Source of the DNA: Puniceicoccales bacterium
GTDB taxonomy: Bacteria; Verrucomicrobiota; Verrucomicrobiia; Opitutales; JAIRLM01
Length of the DNA: 35,564 nt
Reading direction: 5' to 3'
NCBI GenBank assembly: GCA_031290195.1
Contig: JAITOA010000017.1
Coordinates: 1-35,564 of the forward strand
Shown: positions 24,086 to 34,800 of the stretch, piece after piece
Layout of the letters: the number at the start of each line of letters is the position of its first letter
Position numbering within the stretch: the stretch's first letter is position 1
Position numbers and translations under genes: made by a program
The notes under the pieces: model-generated
Database searches by the model: none
What the model was told of the DNA's origin: nothing
The model's input: only the letters and a program-made list of their open reading frames with translations

Positions 24086-26638
24086 ATGGCGAAAAAGATC
24101 ATAAAGAAGAGAACGTTGGTGATCGCGGAGAAACCCAGTGTGGCCAAGGACATTGCCGCCGTTTTGGGTGCCAGCGGAGGGGGGCGCCGGGGGGATGTCC
24201 TGGAAAATGATGATTACATTGTAACTTCTGCCCTGGGGCATTTGGTGGAACTTCCGATGCCGGAGGACATTGATCAAAACTGGCGGCCGTGGAATTTGGG
24301 CAATCTTCCCATCGTGCCGAAAAAGTTTCCGCTGAAGGCCAGTGAAAAAACAAAGGATCGCTTCGAGGTTTTGAAAAAATTTCTGAATTCCGAAGAAGTT
24401 GGTGAGGTGATCAATGCCTGCGACTCCGGTCGGGAGGGGGAGCTCATTTTTTCCTACATCTATGAGCTCAGTGGTTCGACGAAGCCCTTCCGACGGCTGT
24501 GGATGGTGTCCATGACCGGAGAGGGTATCCGAGGTGCCTTCAATGGCCTCCGGTCGGCCGAAGAAATGTGGTCCCTCCAGTGTGCCGCTCGCTGCCGTTC
24601 CGAGGCGGATTGGCTGGTGGGTATCAATGGTACGAGGGCTATCACCGCCAGCATGCTGACGGGAAGGGCGGTGTCTTCCGTTGGACGAGTGCAAACGCCA
24701 ACCCTTTCAATGATCGTCGACCGGGGTAGGAGCATCCGAGACTTCAAGCCCGTGCCTTTCTGGCGTATTCTGGGAAAATTTTCCGTTGTGGAGGGCGGCT
24801 ACGAGGGTGTCTACAGGGCTCCCGTGGGAAAGAATGGCGAAGAGACGGGAAGGGATCGTATTTTTGACGGCTCCGAAGCCCAGCGCATTTTTGAAGAGGT
24901 TTTGGGGGAGACCCGGGGAACGGTTACGGAGAAAAAAAAGCGTTCAAAGTCTTCTCCTCCACGGCTCTATGACCTTACCTCCCTGCAAAGGGATGCCAAT
25001 AATCGCTTCGGGTTTCCGGCGGCAATGACGTTAAAAATCGCCCAGGCTCTCTACGAAACGCACAAGGTCATCACCTATCCGCGCACGGATGCCAAGGCGC
25101 TGCCCGAGGACTACGGTCCCGTTTGTAAAGCAACCCTCGATGCCTTGGATGGTTCGTATAAACCATTGGCAGAGAAAATTTTAATGGAACATGGAATTCG
25201 TTCTTCGGATAGAAAAATTTTTAATAACGGAGAAATTTCAGACCATTTTGCCATCATTCCGACGCCCCAGCGTCCGAGGGAGTTGGGGGAGCCGGAGCAA
25301 AAAATCTACGACACCATCGTCCGGCGCTTTTTGGCCGTTTTCTACCCTCCCGCCGAGTACGATGTTACCACCCGCACTACGACGGTGAAGGGTCATGCAT
25401 TCCATTCGGAGGGTCGAATTCTCGTTGTCCCCGGATGGTTGGAGGTCTACGGCCGGGAACAGCAGGATAGGGCTGGCTTGTTGCCGCGGATTGGGAAAGA
25501 AGACGGAGTTCCTCCCTCCGCCGCCATTGGGAACATGAAACTGTCGGAGGAGGAAACGAAGCCGCTCCCCCACTACACGGAGGCGACGCTACTGTCGGCG
25601 ATGGAAACGGCCGGCCGGCTGGTGGAGGACGATGAGTTGGCGGAGGCCATGCGGGAAAAGGGTCTAGGGACACCGGCGACGCGGGCACAGATCATCGACA
25701 ACCTCATCAGTGCGCGCTACGTGGACCGTTCGGAGAGAGCTCTCCTCGCCACGCAGAAGGCGGAACGGCTCATGGACGTTCTCTCCGCCATGGAAATCGA
25801 TGGCCTCAAAAATCCAGCGCTGACCGGCGAGTGGGAGTTCAAGCTGCGAAAAATGGAGCAGGGAAAATTTCTCCGCGAAGAGTTCATGGAAGAAATTCAG
25901 GAACTGACCCAAAACATTGTCAAACACATCAAGGACTTCGATGAAATGGATCCCCGCCATTGCCATCCATCGAAGATCCTGTCCCCATCGGACGGACAGC
26001 CCCTGTTGGAAACCATGCGCGGCTACGTTTCGACGGATAGGTCCCTGAATATTTCGCGGGTTCTCGGGGGACGGGAATTGGCGGAGGAAGAGGTGGCGAT
26101 CCTATTGCGGGAAGGTCGCGTGGGTCCCTTCGAAGATTTTCGCTCCCGTGCGGGAAGACCATTCAAGGCGACAGTGGTCCTGGAAAAAGGTCGAGCTAAG
26201 TTGGCATTTGACGGCGACTCCCAGGAAACGGTGGAAACTGCGCGGCGGGCCTTGGAGGGCTGCGATTCGGCTCCTCTCTGCGATTGTCCGACGGATTGCG
26301 GAGGTAAGGTGTATTTCACGGAATTGGGTTACATTTGCAGCAATTTTCCGGAGAAGAAGTGTCCCCTCCGCATTGGAAAAAAAATGCTGGGTCATGACCT
26401 ATCAAATGGAGAAATTGTTACCCTACTGGAAGAGGGGCAGTCGCCTCTCATCGAGAATTTTGTTTCCAATCGCACGGGGAAAATGTTTAAGGCTCACCTG
26501 CAAATTGACAAATCGGGCAAAATTACCTTTAAGTTTCCTCAGAGGGAACCGAAAAAAGCTCCTGAATCTACCGAAGATGGAAAGAAGGGGCGAAAACCAA
26601 AGGTTACTTCGGAGAATGACATTGATGGTTCCAAATAG
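24086..26638 (+). CDS. topB: DNA topoisomerase III-type (type IA) with Toprim_Crpt repeats
   Basis: This 850-residue type IA topoisomerase relaxes or decatenates DNA by single-strand passage through a tyrosine link. The N-terminal Toprim starts LVIAEKPSVAKDIAAVLG, the TopB wording rather than the TopA LVIVESPAKAKTI. NACDSGREGELIFSYIYELS holds the acidic metal-binding cluster. GRVQTPTLSMIVDRGR follows, then the active site HKVITYPRTDAKALPEDY, whose Tyr lies before PRTD (near residue 329). After the core come two related C-terminal modules, about residues 650-720 (ISRVLGGRELAEEEVAILLR) and 770-830 (KMLGHDLSNGEIVTLLEEGQ). They match the Toprim_Crpt repeat and are separated by a four-Cys segment (CDCPTDCGGKVYFTELGYIC). 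The ATG at 24086 follows the tRNA by nine bases; the open frame further upstream runs through the tRNA and is not coding. The 3' end overlaps the HAD gene. Confidence 0.92.
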   Translation: MAKKIIKKRTLVIAEKPSVAKDIAAVLGASGGGRRGDVLENDDYIVTSALGHLVELPMPEDIDQNWRPWNLGNLPIVPKKFPLKASEKTKDRFEVLKKFLNSEEVGEVINACDSGREGELIFSYIYELSGSTKPFRRLWMVSMTGEGIRGAFNGLRSAEEMWSLQCAARCRSEADWLVGINGTRAITASMLTGRAVSSVGRVQTPTLSMIVDRGRSIRDFKPVPFWRILGKFSVVEGGYEGVYRAPVGKNGEETGRDRIFDGSEAQRIFEEVLGETRGTVTEKKKRSKSSPPRLYDLTSLQRDANNRFGFPAAMTLKIAQALYETHKVITYPRTDAKALPEDYGPVCKATLDALDGSYKPLAEKILMEHGIRSSDRKIFNNGEISDHFAIIPTPQRPRELGEPEQKIYDTIVRRFLAVFYPPAEYDVTTRTTTVKGHAFHSEGRILVVPGWLEVYGREQQDRAGLLPRIGKEDGVPPSAAIGNMKLSEEETKPLPHYTEATLLSAMETAGRLVEDDELAEAMREKGLGTPATRAQIIDNLISARYVDRSERALLATQKAERLMDVLSAMEIDGLKNPALTGEWEFKLRKMEQGKFLREEFMEEIQELTQNIVKHIKDFDEMDPRHCHPSKILSPSDGQPLLETMRGYVSTDRSLNISRVLGGRELAEEEVAILLREGRVGPFEDFRSRAGRPFKATVVLEKGRAKLAFDGDSQETVETARRALEGCDSAPLCDCPTDCGGKVYFTELGYICSNFPEKKCPLRIGKKMLGHDLSNGEIVTLLEEGQSPLIENFVSNRTGKMFKAHLQIDKSGKITFKFPQREPKKAPESTEDGKKGRKPKVTSENDIDGSK

Positions 26639-27281
26639 TTCCAAGTTGGAGTACATGCTGCAATCTTCCAAGAAGGCCTTTATCTTTGATTGCGACGGAA
26701 CCATAGGTGATACCATGGGGCTCTATTTCCGCGCGTGGAACGCGACCCTTCGCGATCTTGGGGTATCGGAGTCGCTGTCCTGGGAAGAATTTTGCGCCAA
26801 CGGGGGCCGGAGTTTCGCCGTTTCCATCGATGAATATGGAAAAAAATATGGCTTCAGCTTCGATGTGGAACGGTTTGTGAAATTGCTGGATCATTACTAT
26901 GAGGACCTTCTGCCCCATTTTTTGCCCATTGCTCCTGTGGTAGATCTCATTCGGAGGGAAAATGTTCGCCCCATGGCTGTCGGATCTTCGGGACTGCTGC
27001 GAAATGTTTCCTATGTGCTGGACCATCTGGAGCTACGGAAAAAATTTCGTGCCGTTGTCACCCAGGAGGACGTGGTACGGGATGGGGTCATCCACACTAA
27101 ACCGGAACCGGATCTTTTTTTGATCGCCGCAGAGCGCATTGGAGTGGCCCCCGCCGACTGTCTTGTCTTCGATGACAGCCCGTTGGGAGCGGCTGCGGCT
27201 CGGTCGGCCGGGATGGATTTTTTCCGCATCCCTAGTTCCTGGTGGGACCTGCGCCTGCGGGACGGAAAAATTCCAGTTTAA
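26625..27281 (+). CDS. HAD-family phosphatase/phosphomutase-like hydrolase
   Basis: A 218-residue member of the HAD superfamily, subfamily IA with a helical cap, like beta-phosphoglucomutase and phosphoglycolate phosphatase. Motif I is AFIFDCDGTIGDT (nucleophile Asp and general acid Asp), motif II is MAVGSSG, motif III is the Lys in HTKPEPDLFLIAAERIGV, and motif IV is CLVFDDSPLGAAAARSAGM. The cap lies between motif I and VVDLIRREN. Substrate cannot be assigned. The ATG 26625 overlaps the last 14 bases of topB and has GGAGAA about ten bases upstream; ATG 26655, with GGAG three bases ahead, is the alternative. The gene converges on rmuC with only 15 bases between them. Confidence 0.88.
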   Translation: MVPNSSKLEYMLQSSKKAFIFDCDGTIGDTMGLYFRAWNATLRDLGVSESLSWEEFCANGGRSFAVSIDEYGKKYGFSFDVERFVKLLDHYYEDLLPHFLPIAPVVDLIRRENVRPMAVGSSGLLRNVSYVLDHLELRKKFRAVVTQEDVVRDGVIHTKPEPDLFLIAAERIGVAPADCLVFDDSPLGAAAARSAGMDFFRIPSSWWDLRLRDGKIPV

Positions 27282-27296
27282 ATCGTTCTCCGAAGG

Positions 27297-28661
27297 TCAC
27301 CTGCCGTCCGATAAATTCATTGCCGTGGGAGTGGGGGGAAAGGTTGTCGCTTCCGTTCCTTCGTCTATTGCCGTGCGGAGGGAGCGGATGGGCTCTTCGA
27401 TGGCTTCAAGGACAGGCATTGGTTTTTGCGGCAGGGAGCGCATCCGCGTGAACGCGTGCAGGGTCGGCCGTAGCCGACTTTCAATGGAAGCAACGGTGCT
27501 ATTGTAGGCGTCCAAAGTTCGCCGCAGGTGTCGGCCGGTATCGGAAATTTTTCCAAAGACCGTCTCCATGCGCTCGAGGAGCGTTTTTCCAAGCTCTACG
27601 ATGGCCGTTGCCTCCTTTGCCGTTGCCGCCTGAGCCCAGCCGCAGGCGATCGTCTTTAGAAATGCCAACAGAGTCATCGGAGAGGCGAGGAGAACATGGC
27701 GTTCGATGGCTTCGTCGAAGAGTTCCGGCCGCGCATTTATGGCCGCTGCGTAGAGATGGTCCCCGGGCAAAAACAGAATCATGTACTCGAAGGTGCTCTC
27801 AAAAAACTTCCAATAGCCCTTACGACCCAATTCCTGTACCCGGTTAAAAACATTCTGTGCGTGCTGTTTCAGGAGGGCTTCTCTCTGCTCCGGAGTTTCC
27901 GCTTCCGCCACGGCTAGATGGACTTCCAGTACCGCCTTTGCGTCAATGATGACATTGCGACCGTCGGGAAGATGCACCACCATGTCGGCTCGAAGGGTCG
28001 CCTGATCGACGGAAACGGCCACCTGCTCCTCAAAATCTACGTGTTCCTGGAGCCCGGCCATTTCCACGAGTCGTCGCAGCTGCAATTCTCCCCAGCGTCC
28101 GCGCACGTGGGACAGTCGAAGGGCCGCATTGAGGCGCTTGGCTTCCCTGTCCAGTTCCTGGTTTGACTGAAACAGCTGGCGCATTTGCTCTTCGAAGCGG
28201 GTCGTCGATTCCATTCGCTGCCGGTCCGTCAAATTTACCCGGGCATCCAGGCGCTCCACACACTCCCGCACGGGCTTCAGGACTCCTTCCAATTGCAATC
28301 GTTCCCGTTCCCCTTCCTCGCGGGATTCCCGTTGCAGCTGCAGGAGCGCCTTCTCGGAAATTTCCGCCGCGGCAACCTTGAAAGATTTTTCCATCTCCGC
28401 CCGGGCGTTTCCAACGAAGGATAGCTTCTCCTCCAGCGCTCGGAGTCGTTCCGCCTCCCGGGCACGAAATCCCACAAATTCGCAGTCCAGGGCATGGAAT
28501 TTTTCCCGTTCTCCGTCCACGATGGCGGTTAACCGTTGTTCGTCCTCCCGGCTTTTATTTAGGTCATCGCGGAGCAGCTGATTCTCCAGTTTCTTCCTGG
28601 ATCCATGGACCAGAGAAATCCCATGGAGGAAAAGGCTAAGGAGTAGAAAAAAAATAACCAT
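27297..28661 (-). CDS. rmuC: DNA recombination protein RmuC
   Basis: RmuC is an inner-membrane-anchored protein of the PD-(D/E)XK-like group that limits recombination at inverted repeats. The 454-residue protein starts with a membrane segment (MVIFFLLLSLFLHGISLVHG), followed by a long coiled coil (about residues 25-190) of Glu/Arg-rich heptads. The RmuC domain begins with RLSHVRGRWGELQLRRLVEM, then DMVVHLPDGRNVIIDAKAVL (catalytic Asp and DAK). The later conserved segments are GRKGYWKFF, STFEYMILFLPGDHLYAAAI, HVLLASPMTLLAFLKTIACG and KISDTGRHLRRTLDAYNSTV. The C-terminus is short. It is downstream of tRNA-Pro on the same strand and may be cotranscribed with it. Confidence 0.95.
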   Translation of the reverse strand: MVIFFLLLSLFLHGISLVHGSRKKLENQLLRDDLNKSREDEQRLTAIVDGEREKFHALDCEFVGFRAREAERLRALEEKLSFVGNARAEMEKSFKVAAAEISEKALLQLQRESREEGERERLQLEGVLKPVRECVERLDARVNLTDRQRMESTTRFEEQMRQLFQSNQELDREAKRLNAALRLSHVRGRWGELQLRRLVEMAGLQEHVDFEEQVAVSVDQATLRADMVVHLPDGRNVIIDAKAVLEVHLAVAEAETPEQREALLKQHAQNVFNRVQELGRKGYWKFFESTFEYMILFLPGDHLYAAAINARPELFDEAIERHVLLASPMTLLAFLKTIACGWAQAATAKEATAIVELGKTLLERMETVFGKISDTGRHLRRTLDAYNSTVASIESRLRPTLHAFTRMRSLPQKPMPVLEAIEEPIRSLRTAIDEGTEATTFPPTPTAMNLSDGR

Positions 28662-28673
28662 TGGGGTCCTAAC

Positions 28674-28750
<77 letters not shown>

Positions 28751-28840
28751 CACCGGGACCGTTTGAATGGAAAAATGGTCGCCGATGCAAGTCGAAAATA
28801 GTGGGCAGTTCCCATGGCGGAAAAATCGATGGAAAGTGGT

Positions 28841-31800
28841 TCAATCGTCAGATGCTTCCCCATTTAATTTTTTCTTTTTGACGGAATACCAAGCAAAAAG
28901 AATGCCCCCCGTGATACCGACCAGGACTGCGGGTGCAAAGAGCATGGCAGCGATTTGCCACACGAGGAGGCCGGCCAGTGCCATGGGAATGAGGCCGCAG
29001 GCAAAGAATAGGATAGCGACAATGGCGCCGACGAGGGCAAGTGCGCCGGCAACGATCCCAACGACGACGCAGACCGTTTTTAGAGAAGAAAGATTTCCAG
29101 TAGTAGTAGATGAGTCAGTTGTTGGTGGAACGTCCTGAGTCAGAGGATTAGCGCTTTGCGGACCATCATTTGCATTCCCCTGGAGTACTTGTTCCACCAT
29201 TGGCGCTGCAATTACTTCTGCTTTCTCAAGTCCATAGGAATTGAACATAAAATCCGAGAAAGAATCGTTTACTTTAGTGGGGTTACTGCTACGTTCTTTC
29301 ACAACCAGGTCCTTCAGCCAATTTCCTCCGAACGTATCCTTGGGGAATGTATTCAGCAGTTTCTGGGAAAGCTCAGCAGTCAAATTTTCAGAGCAACCAC
29401 TGGAGCAAATGGTTCCGAATCTTTTCTGACATTGCTGCACACAAAAAGCGTTTTGCAAAACCGCATCTCCTGTGGTGGATTGAGAATTCATTAGTGAAGC
29501 AAAAACATCTTGATTAATTGTGCTAAAAAGATCTTCATTATCATCTACTAGAGAGGTAAGGATGGTCAATGGGAAGTGCTCTTGAAGATTTTCTCGAGCC
29601 GTGAAGATTTTACTCAGTATGTACTGAGGGGCTGGTGATTTTTCACAAAGTCTAGAAAGCGAATCTTCATCCAGCAGGGAATAGTCACCGTCTTGGAATT
29701 GGTTAATTTGTTGTTCAGTCAGTTTGGCGATTTCATCGACGGATCCACCTCTTAGAAAATATTTTACTGCGCCATTTGTGCAGTGTGCGTTATCGCTGAA
29801 GTGTCCGGCCGTAAGATTTCCGATGATCCTAGGTCCGACGTCTGTATCACTAAATAAATCGGAGGGAATGTCGTAAATTTGTGCGCAGTCCATTCGTTTC
29901 AGAAAAGCAGGATTATCTGCGAATGCACCGGGCTGGAGAGTAGCTGCATCAATTCTTTTGATGATTCCAACTACAACGTTGCTATCATTAAATAGTTTCG
30001 GGGAATCATTCACCATTTGCGCTAATTCTTTGGCATCCCATAGGCTCACCGCTTTTTTTTGCGCGAGCAATGCAGAGATAATCTCGTTTTTTATTCCCTT
30101 CATCGCTTGCGCTGCTTGGGTCCAATTATCGGGGAGATTACTTGCCAGCTTGAAAAAATCCACGGAGACCATTGGAATGAGAGTGCCTAAATCTTTGTGC
30201 TCCCAGAATTTTTTGATTTGTCCCTTGGTTAGAGACTTGGAAAAGTGATTTTTGAAACTATCAACTCCCATCAAAATATAAAACTCTTTTTTGTTCTTAG
30301 CTGTCGCGTTGTTCGCGTCGAGGAACTCATCCCACGCTTCCTTGGGTGTTTGTACAATCTCCCTAATCCACCGGGCGACATCGTCCTGGCATAATGATGA
30401 ACTTCTTAGGAAATCTAAAAGTCGGTCTTTAGTTATTTTAGTAATCTTTTCTTCTGGGAAAAAATTTCTCAAATTTATCAATTGCTCACCTTGACCTATG
30501 CAGTTATCAAAAATAATTTTACAAATATCTTTACCATTGGTACATGAGGCGTCCTCCAGCGCGGAGAACCAAGCGGTAAATATTTCATAGGAGATGGACT
30601 CAAAAAGTTTCTTTCTTCTGTCTGTTTTGAGTTCACCCCAAACAAGTTGTAATTGTTTCGCGCTGAAAGCTTGTTTGACCTTAACGGGAACGTTTTTTTC
30701 TTCAAGAAACCTTACCAGTAGTCTTGGCGAACCTACCAATTCTTTGAATCTATCCACACCAATTCCTGCAATGGCGTCGGATGGAAACGCATTCACTGTA
30801 GCATCAAGCAATTTGGCAATTTGGTCAACATTACCTTTCTCCAGAAATCTTTTCGGAAGACCATTATTATATTCTGATGCATCGAACTGTCCTGCACCAA
30901 GTTGCTTTAGAGACACATCTTGGAGGTCATCTACTTGTTTCGTGCTCAGACTGTGAAGTTGTTTGCAGGACAATTTCGGCAACAGGATGGCAACGGCCTC
31001 ATTGCAGAGGCCACTGACCTTGTCGTTTGAAATTTTCGATGCAAGGGTTAAAATTTTTTGCTTCAATGCTGCTCTATTGTCTTCAGTCAAACTGGTGTCG
31101 CTGGCCAGTTTTGCAAATGCATTAATGTGGCCAATAAAATACGTGCTATTATTGTCAGTTGTTTTGTCGAATAAACTAATAACCACATCCTCTTTTGCTT
31201 TTTCTTGGATGAATGCTGAAAAATCTTTAGTTCCCCATGACTCAACTGCAGAGGAAGTCACTTGTTTATCGGTTATTGATTCTAGAATATCAAAATCTGC
31301 CTGCCTCACGAAAGAATCGACGAGAATAGGATCCGTAAAACAAGGATTTCTAAATTCATCGGCCATGACTACCGCGGGGTTGGACCGAGAGATGGTTGCA
31401 TAAAATTCTTCATAGTTTTTCTCCTCAGAAGCAGCGGAATTAAGCTTAAATGTACTGTTTTTCAAAATATCACTTCCCGGCGGGCTCACAAAGTTGTAGC
31501 CAAAAACGAAATTATACCTTTTAAGAATATTGCATGTGTATTCTTTGGTTTCATCTGCAGCACCTGGCATTAGGTCACTGAACCAGTGTGCCAATTCGTC
31601 ACTTTTGTCTTGTCTTATTATTAGTCTAATGAATGTCGCAATTTTCTTATAATCTTCAGATAGATCACCTCCCAGTGACTGCTCTAAATTTTCTAAAAGC
31701 ATATTTACGACTTCGCCATTTTTTATGACCTCAAGAAGATGAATTGCGACTTCAATTTTGACTTTAAAAATATTGCCAATATTTGCTTTGCCGGCAAGCT

Positions 31801-34800
31801 TGAGTTGAATGTTTAAAAATTTGTCATTTCCAGTGAGTTTTCCGTCAAATCTATTCGCTAAATTTAGGCATCCACTGATGTATGTTCTGCGATGCTCAGG
31901 CCTAAGGAATGTGAGCGCAAGTTTTTTTACCATGGTATTACTAGCATAATCAACATTCCCATAGGAAAGTGCTAGATTTAAAAGGTTATCGTTGTGTCTA
32001 TGACCTGCTGCACTAAACGCTTTCTCGAGAATGTCTTGAGGTATTTTTTCAAAAAAATTCTTTATCCAACTTTCATCTTCATCAAGTTTTAAAGCTTTAT
32101 CGTAGGTGCTATTTGCGGCAAGTCTTTCCAGTAACTCGTATCCTTTATGGAGTGTTGGGTTGTTCAGACTATAAAAACTTTCGCTAGTTATCGCCAATGC
32201 TCGGATGAAGCGAATGGGTCCAATAATGTCACGCTCCTTATCTCCATCTACAAAGCTATCTAAAAAACACTTTCCGTTTTCTCCCAAAATACTCTTCCCT
32301 TTGTTGAGTACATCTTCTATGTAGGTAAATGCAGCGGTAATTCTTTCTAGTAAAAGGGTATTTCCTAAAAGACTATCTTTTTTTGATGGGTCGGTCATAA
32401 TGCTTTCCGCCAATTTGCCGAGTGATACGAATGGCATTAGAAGGTCAGCAAACGCAGTAATAACATCGCCGTGACAGAATTGCACCTTTACATTTTTCAG
32501 GATTTCAGTGACAACACCCTTCTCCGCTGCACTAAAATACGATCTAAAGAAATTAATATGCTCTCTTTGAGTGAATAGTAGAGCTAGCAACTTCTCCGCT
32601 GCTTTGGCTTCTTTCGGCTCCTTTCCTTTAATGTGGGCAGCGATTGATTGCATGGTATCGTCGGGCAGCAAATTTAGAGCCTCTTTCCATTTTGGGTCTC
32701 CGCGAACAAGTTCAAGAACGGATGATGGTTTCCGTTCTCCCAGTAGTGCCAGTAGTTTTTCTCCATTTTTTCCATTCGCGAGAAACGCAACGACTTTGGG
32801 ATTCAGCAGTTGTCTGTCGGTGAATTCTGCTTTCTTCAACTGTTCGACAGTGGCAAGTTCGACGAATTGTCGCAAAAGATCGGTCTTTCCTGACCACCTC
32901 GAAATATTTTCCAGGGAAAATCTTTTATCGGAGAAAATTTGAGTCAATGCCAAATTTCCATAGTACATATTGGCAAAGGCACACTCAGATAGAGTATTAG
33001 CCAGATTAATCCGCTTATTGAGAATGTCGCTGTTTTTCGCCTCATACTGGAAATCATTTAGATTCCGTGTTTCTCTTTCAAAAACAGCTCGGTAAAGAGG
33101 CGCATCCAATTGAACGTATTTTTCACTTTCCTTTAAATGTTCAATTAGTTTAGCCCCTGGAAGTGCTTCCATAAACATGTCTCTCGCAGCTTTCCAGAGA
33201 TGCTCATTCTGTGAAAATAGCAGCTCAAACGGATTGCCGTTATCAGTAAACAATGCCAACGGGTCATCATCGTTGAATTCCTCTTGAGATCTACAAAAAC
33301 TCATCAACCCGCAGCCAGCGATGGCCTTACTGAAAAAAAATTCACTCGCCGTGAGAAGATCTAAATACTTTCCATGTCTGGAATCGGAATTTTCGACATC
33401 TTCTAGGACTTTCTTGGCTTCAATGCGACATAGTGCAGATGCTAAAAGTCCCACGAAAAAGGATTTTACATTTTTTGCAACTTTCTCGGCAGAAACATAA
33501 TCACTCCATTCGTCAGTGAGTCCTTCAAGCAACGCATCTATGTTCTCATTAATGTTACAGCCTGGTTCATTTGATAGGATAGAAGCAACTGCTGCAATGA
33601 CGCCGAGGCCTTTGCTTTCTTTTCCATAGCGATCTACAATGTTTCCCATGACTACATCATCTGTTGGTCCTCTATTCCCTTGCACGTATCCGCATGCTAC
33701 GCTGAGCAAAAGTTCTTTTGTGTCTTTGTCACCTTGGATAATTTCCCAAATGTCAAAAAATTCACCTTTTATATTAGGAAAAGTTTGAAGAAATTCCGTA
33801 AAAGTTTCTTTGTTTTCGAAGCATCCGCAAAAGGTAGTAAGTTTGGCAACCATTTCTTCGGGAATCCCGCTGAAATCTTTGAGGAAATTGAGTATGGATG
33901 CGCTGGCGCTATCTACTAATGGGGGACCTGAAGCCTCGGCTGAACTTTCCGAAGCAGGTGCAGGAGTCTTCGGCTCGGGAGCAGGTGCAGGAGTCTTCGC
34001 CTCGGCTGAACTTTCCGGAGCAGGTGCAGGAGTCTTCGCCTCGACTTTTGAAACAGGTTTATCATTCGCAGTTAACTCGTTGGCAATATTTACAAACCAA
34101 GCAAATAGATTTTCCGGGTTAATTCCAAGACTCTCGCTATAAGGATCGAAGCCATCGCGTGATATTTTCGATCCGTCATTGTCGACAGTTGAAATCAATT
34201 TGTGACCTTTGAAGTAGTCGAAGGAGTTTCTAATTAAATTTTGAGCCCCTTCTCTTTTTTGCAGAGCCTTTCTGCAGGCATGAAAATCTGCTTCGCTTGT
34301 CGTCAATAAATGCCTAAATTTTTCTTTGTCGGTCTCATTTCCTTTTCGCATCATCGCGGAAAAGATTTTTCGCAGTAGCAGTGCCGGCAAATTTCGGAGC
34401 ACGTTATCCTCCAACTTGCTCAATGCCATCAATTTTGATTCGTCATACAGCGCTCCCGGGTCAAGTAATTGTTCTAGCACGTCAGAGGAAACAACTTTTC
34501 TTAATTTTTCTTTATTTTCAGGGGATAAATAGCTTCCTGTTTTGAGTATCGGATCGTCTTCGAGTTTGGCAAGCTGACGGTCCGTATCGTCCGTAGAAGC
34601 TTCCGTCCGGAGAATGCGCGCATTGAGAGCAAAGAAACGTAGAAGAACATCCGTATCGCCGCCAATTTTTTTCAGAAGATTTCGAAAGGATTCGATACAT
34701 GGCCTAGCATTGACAACCCCCTTGGCATTTCCCTGCAGCATGTTGGCGAGAAGCATCATGTCCCCGGTGTCGGTCAAAAAATCGGAAAGTTTTTCTCTCA

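Noticed and set aside
26148-26624. Long upstream extension of the HAD phosphatase frame
   Set aside because: It overlaps the conserved topB C-terminal domain in another frame and has a shadow-like Arg/Trp-rich composition.
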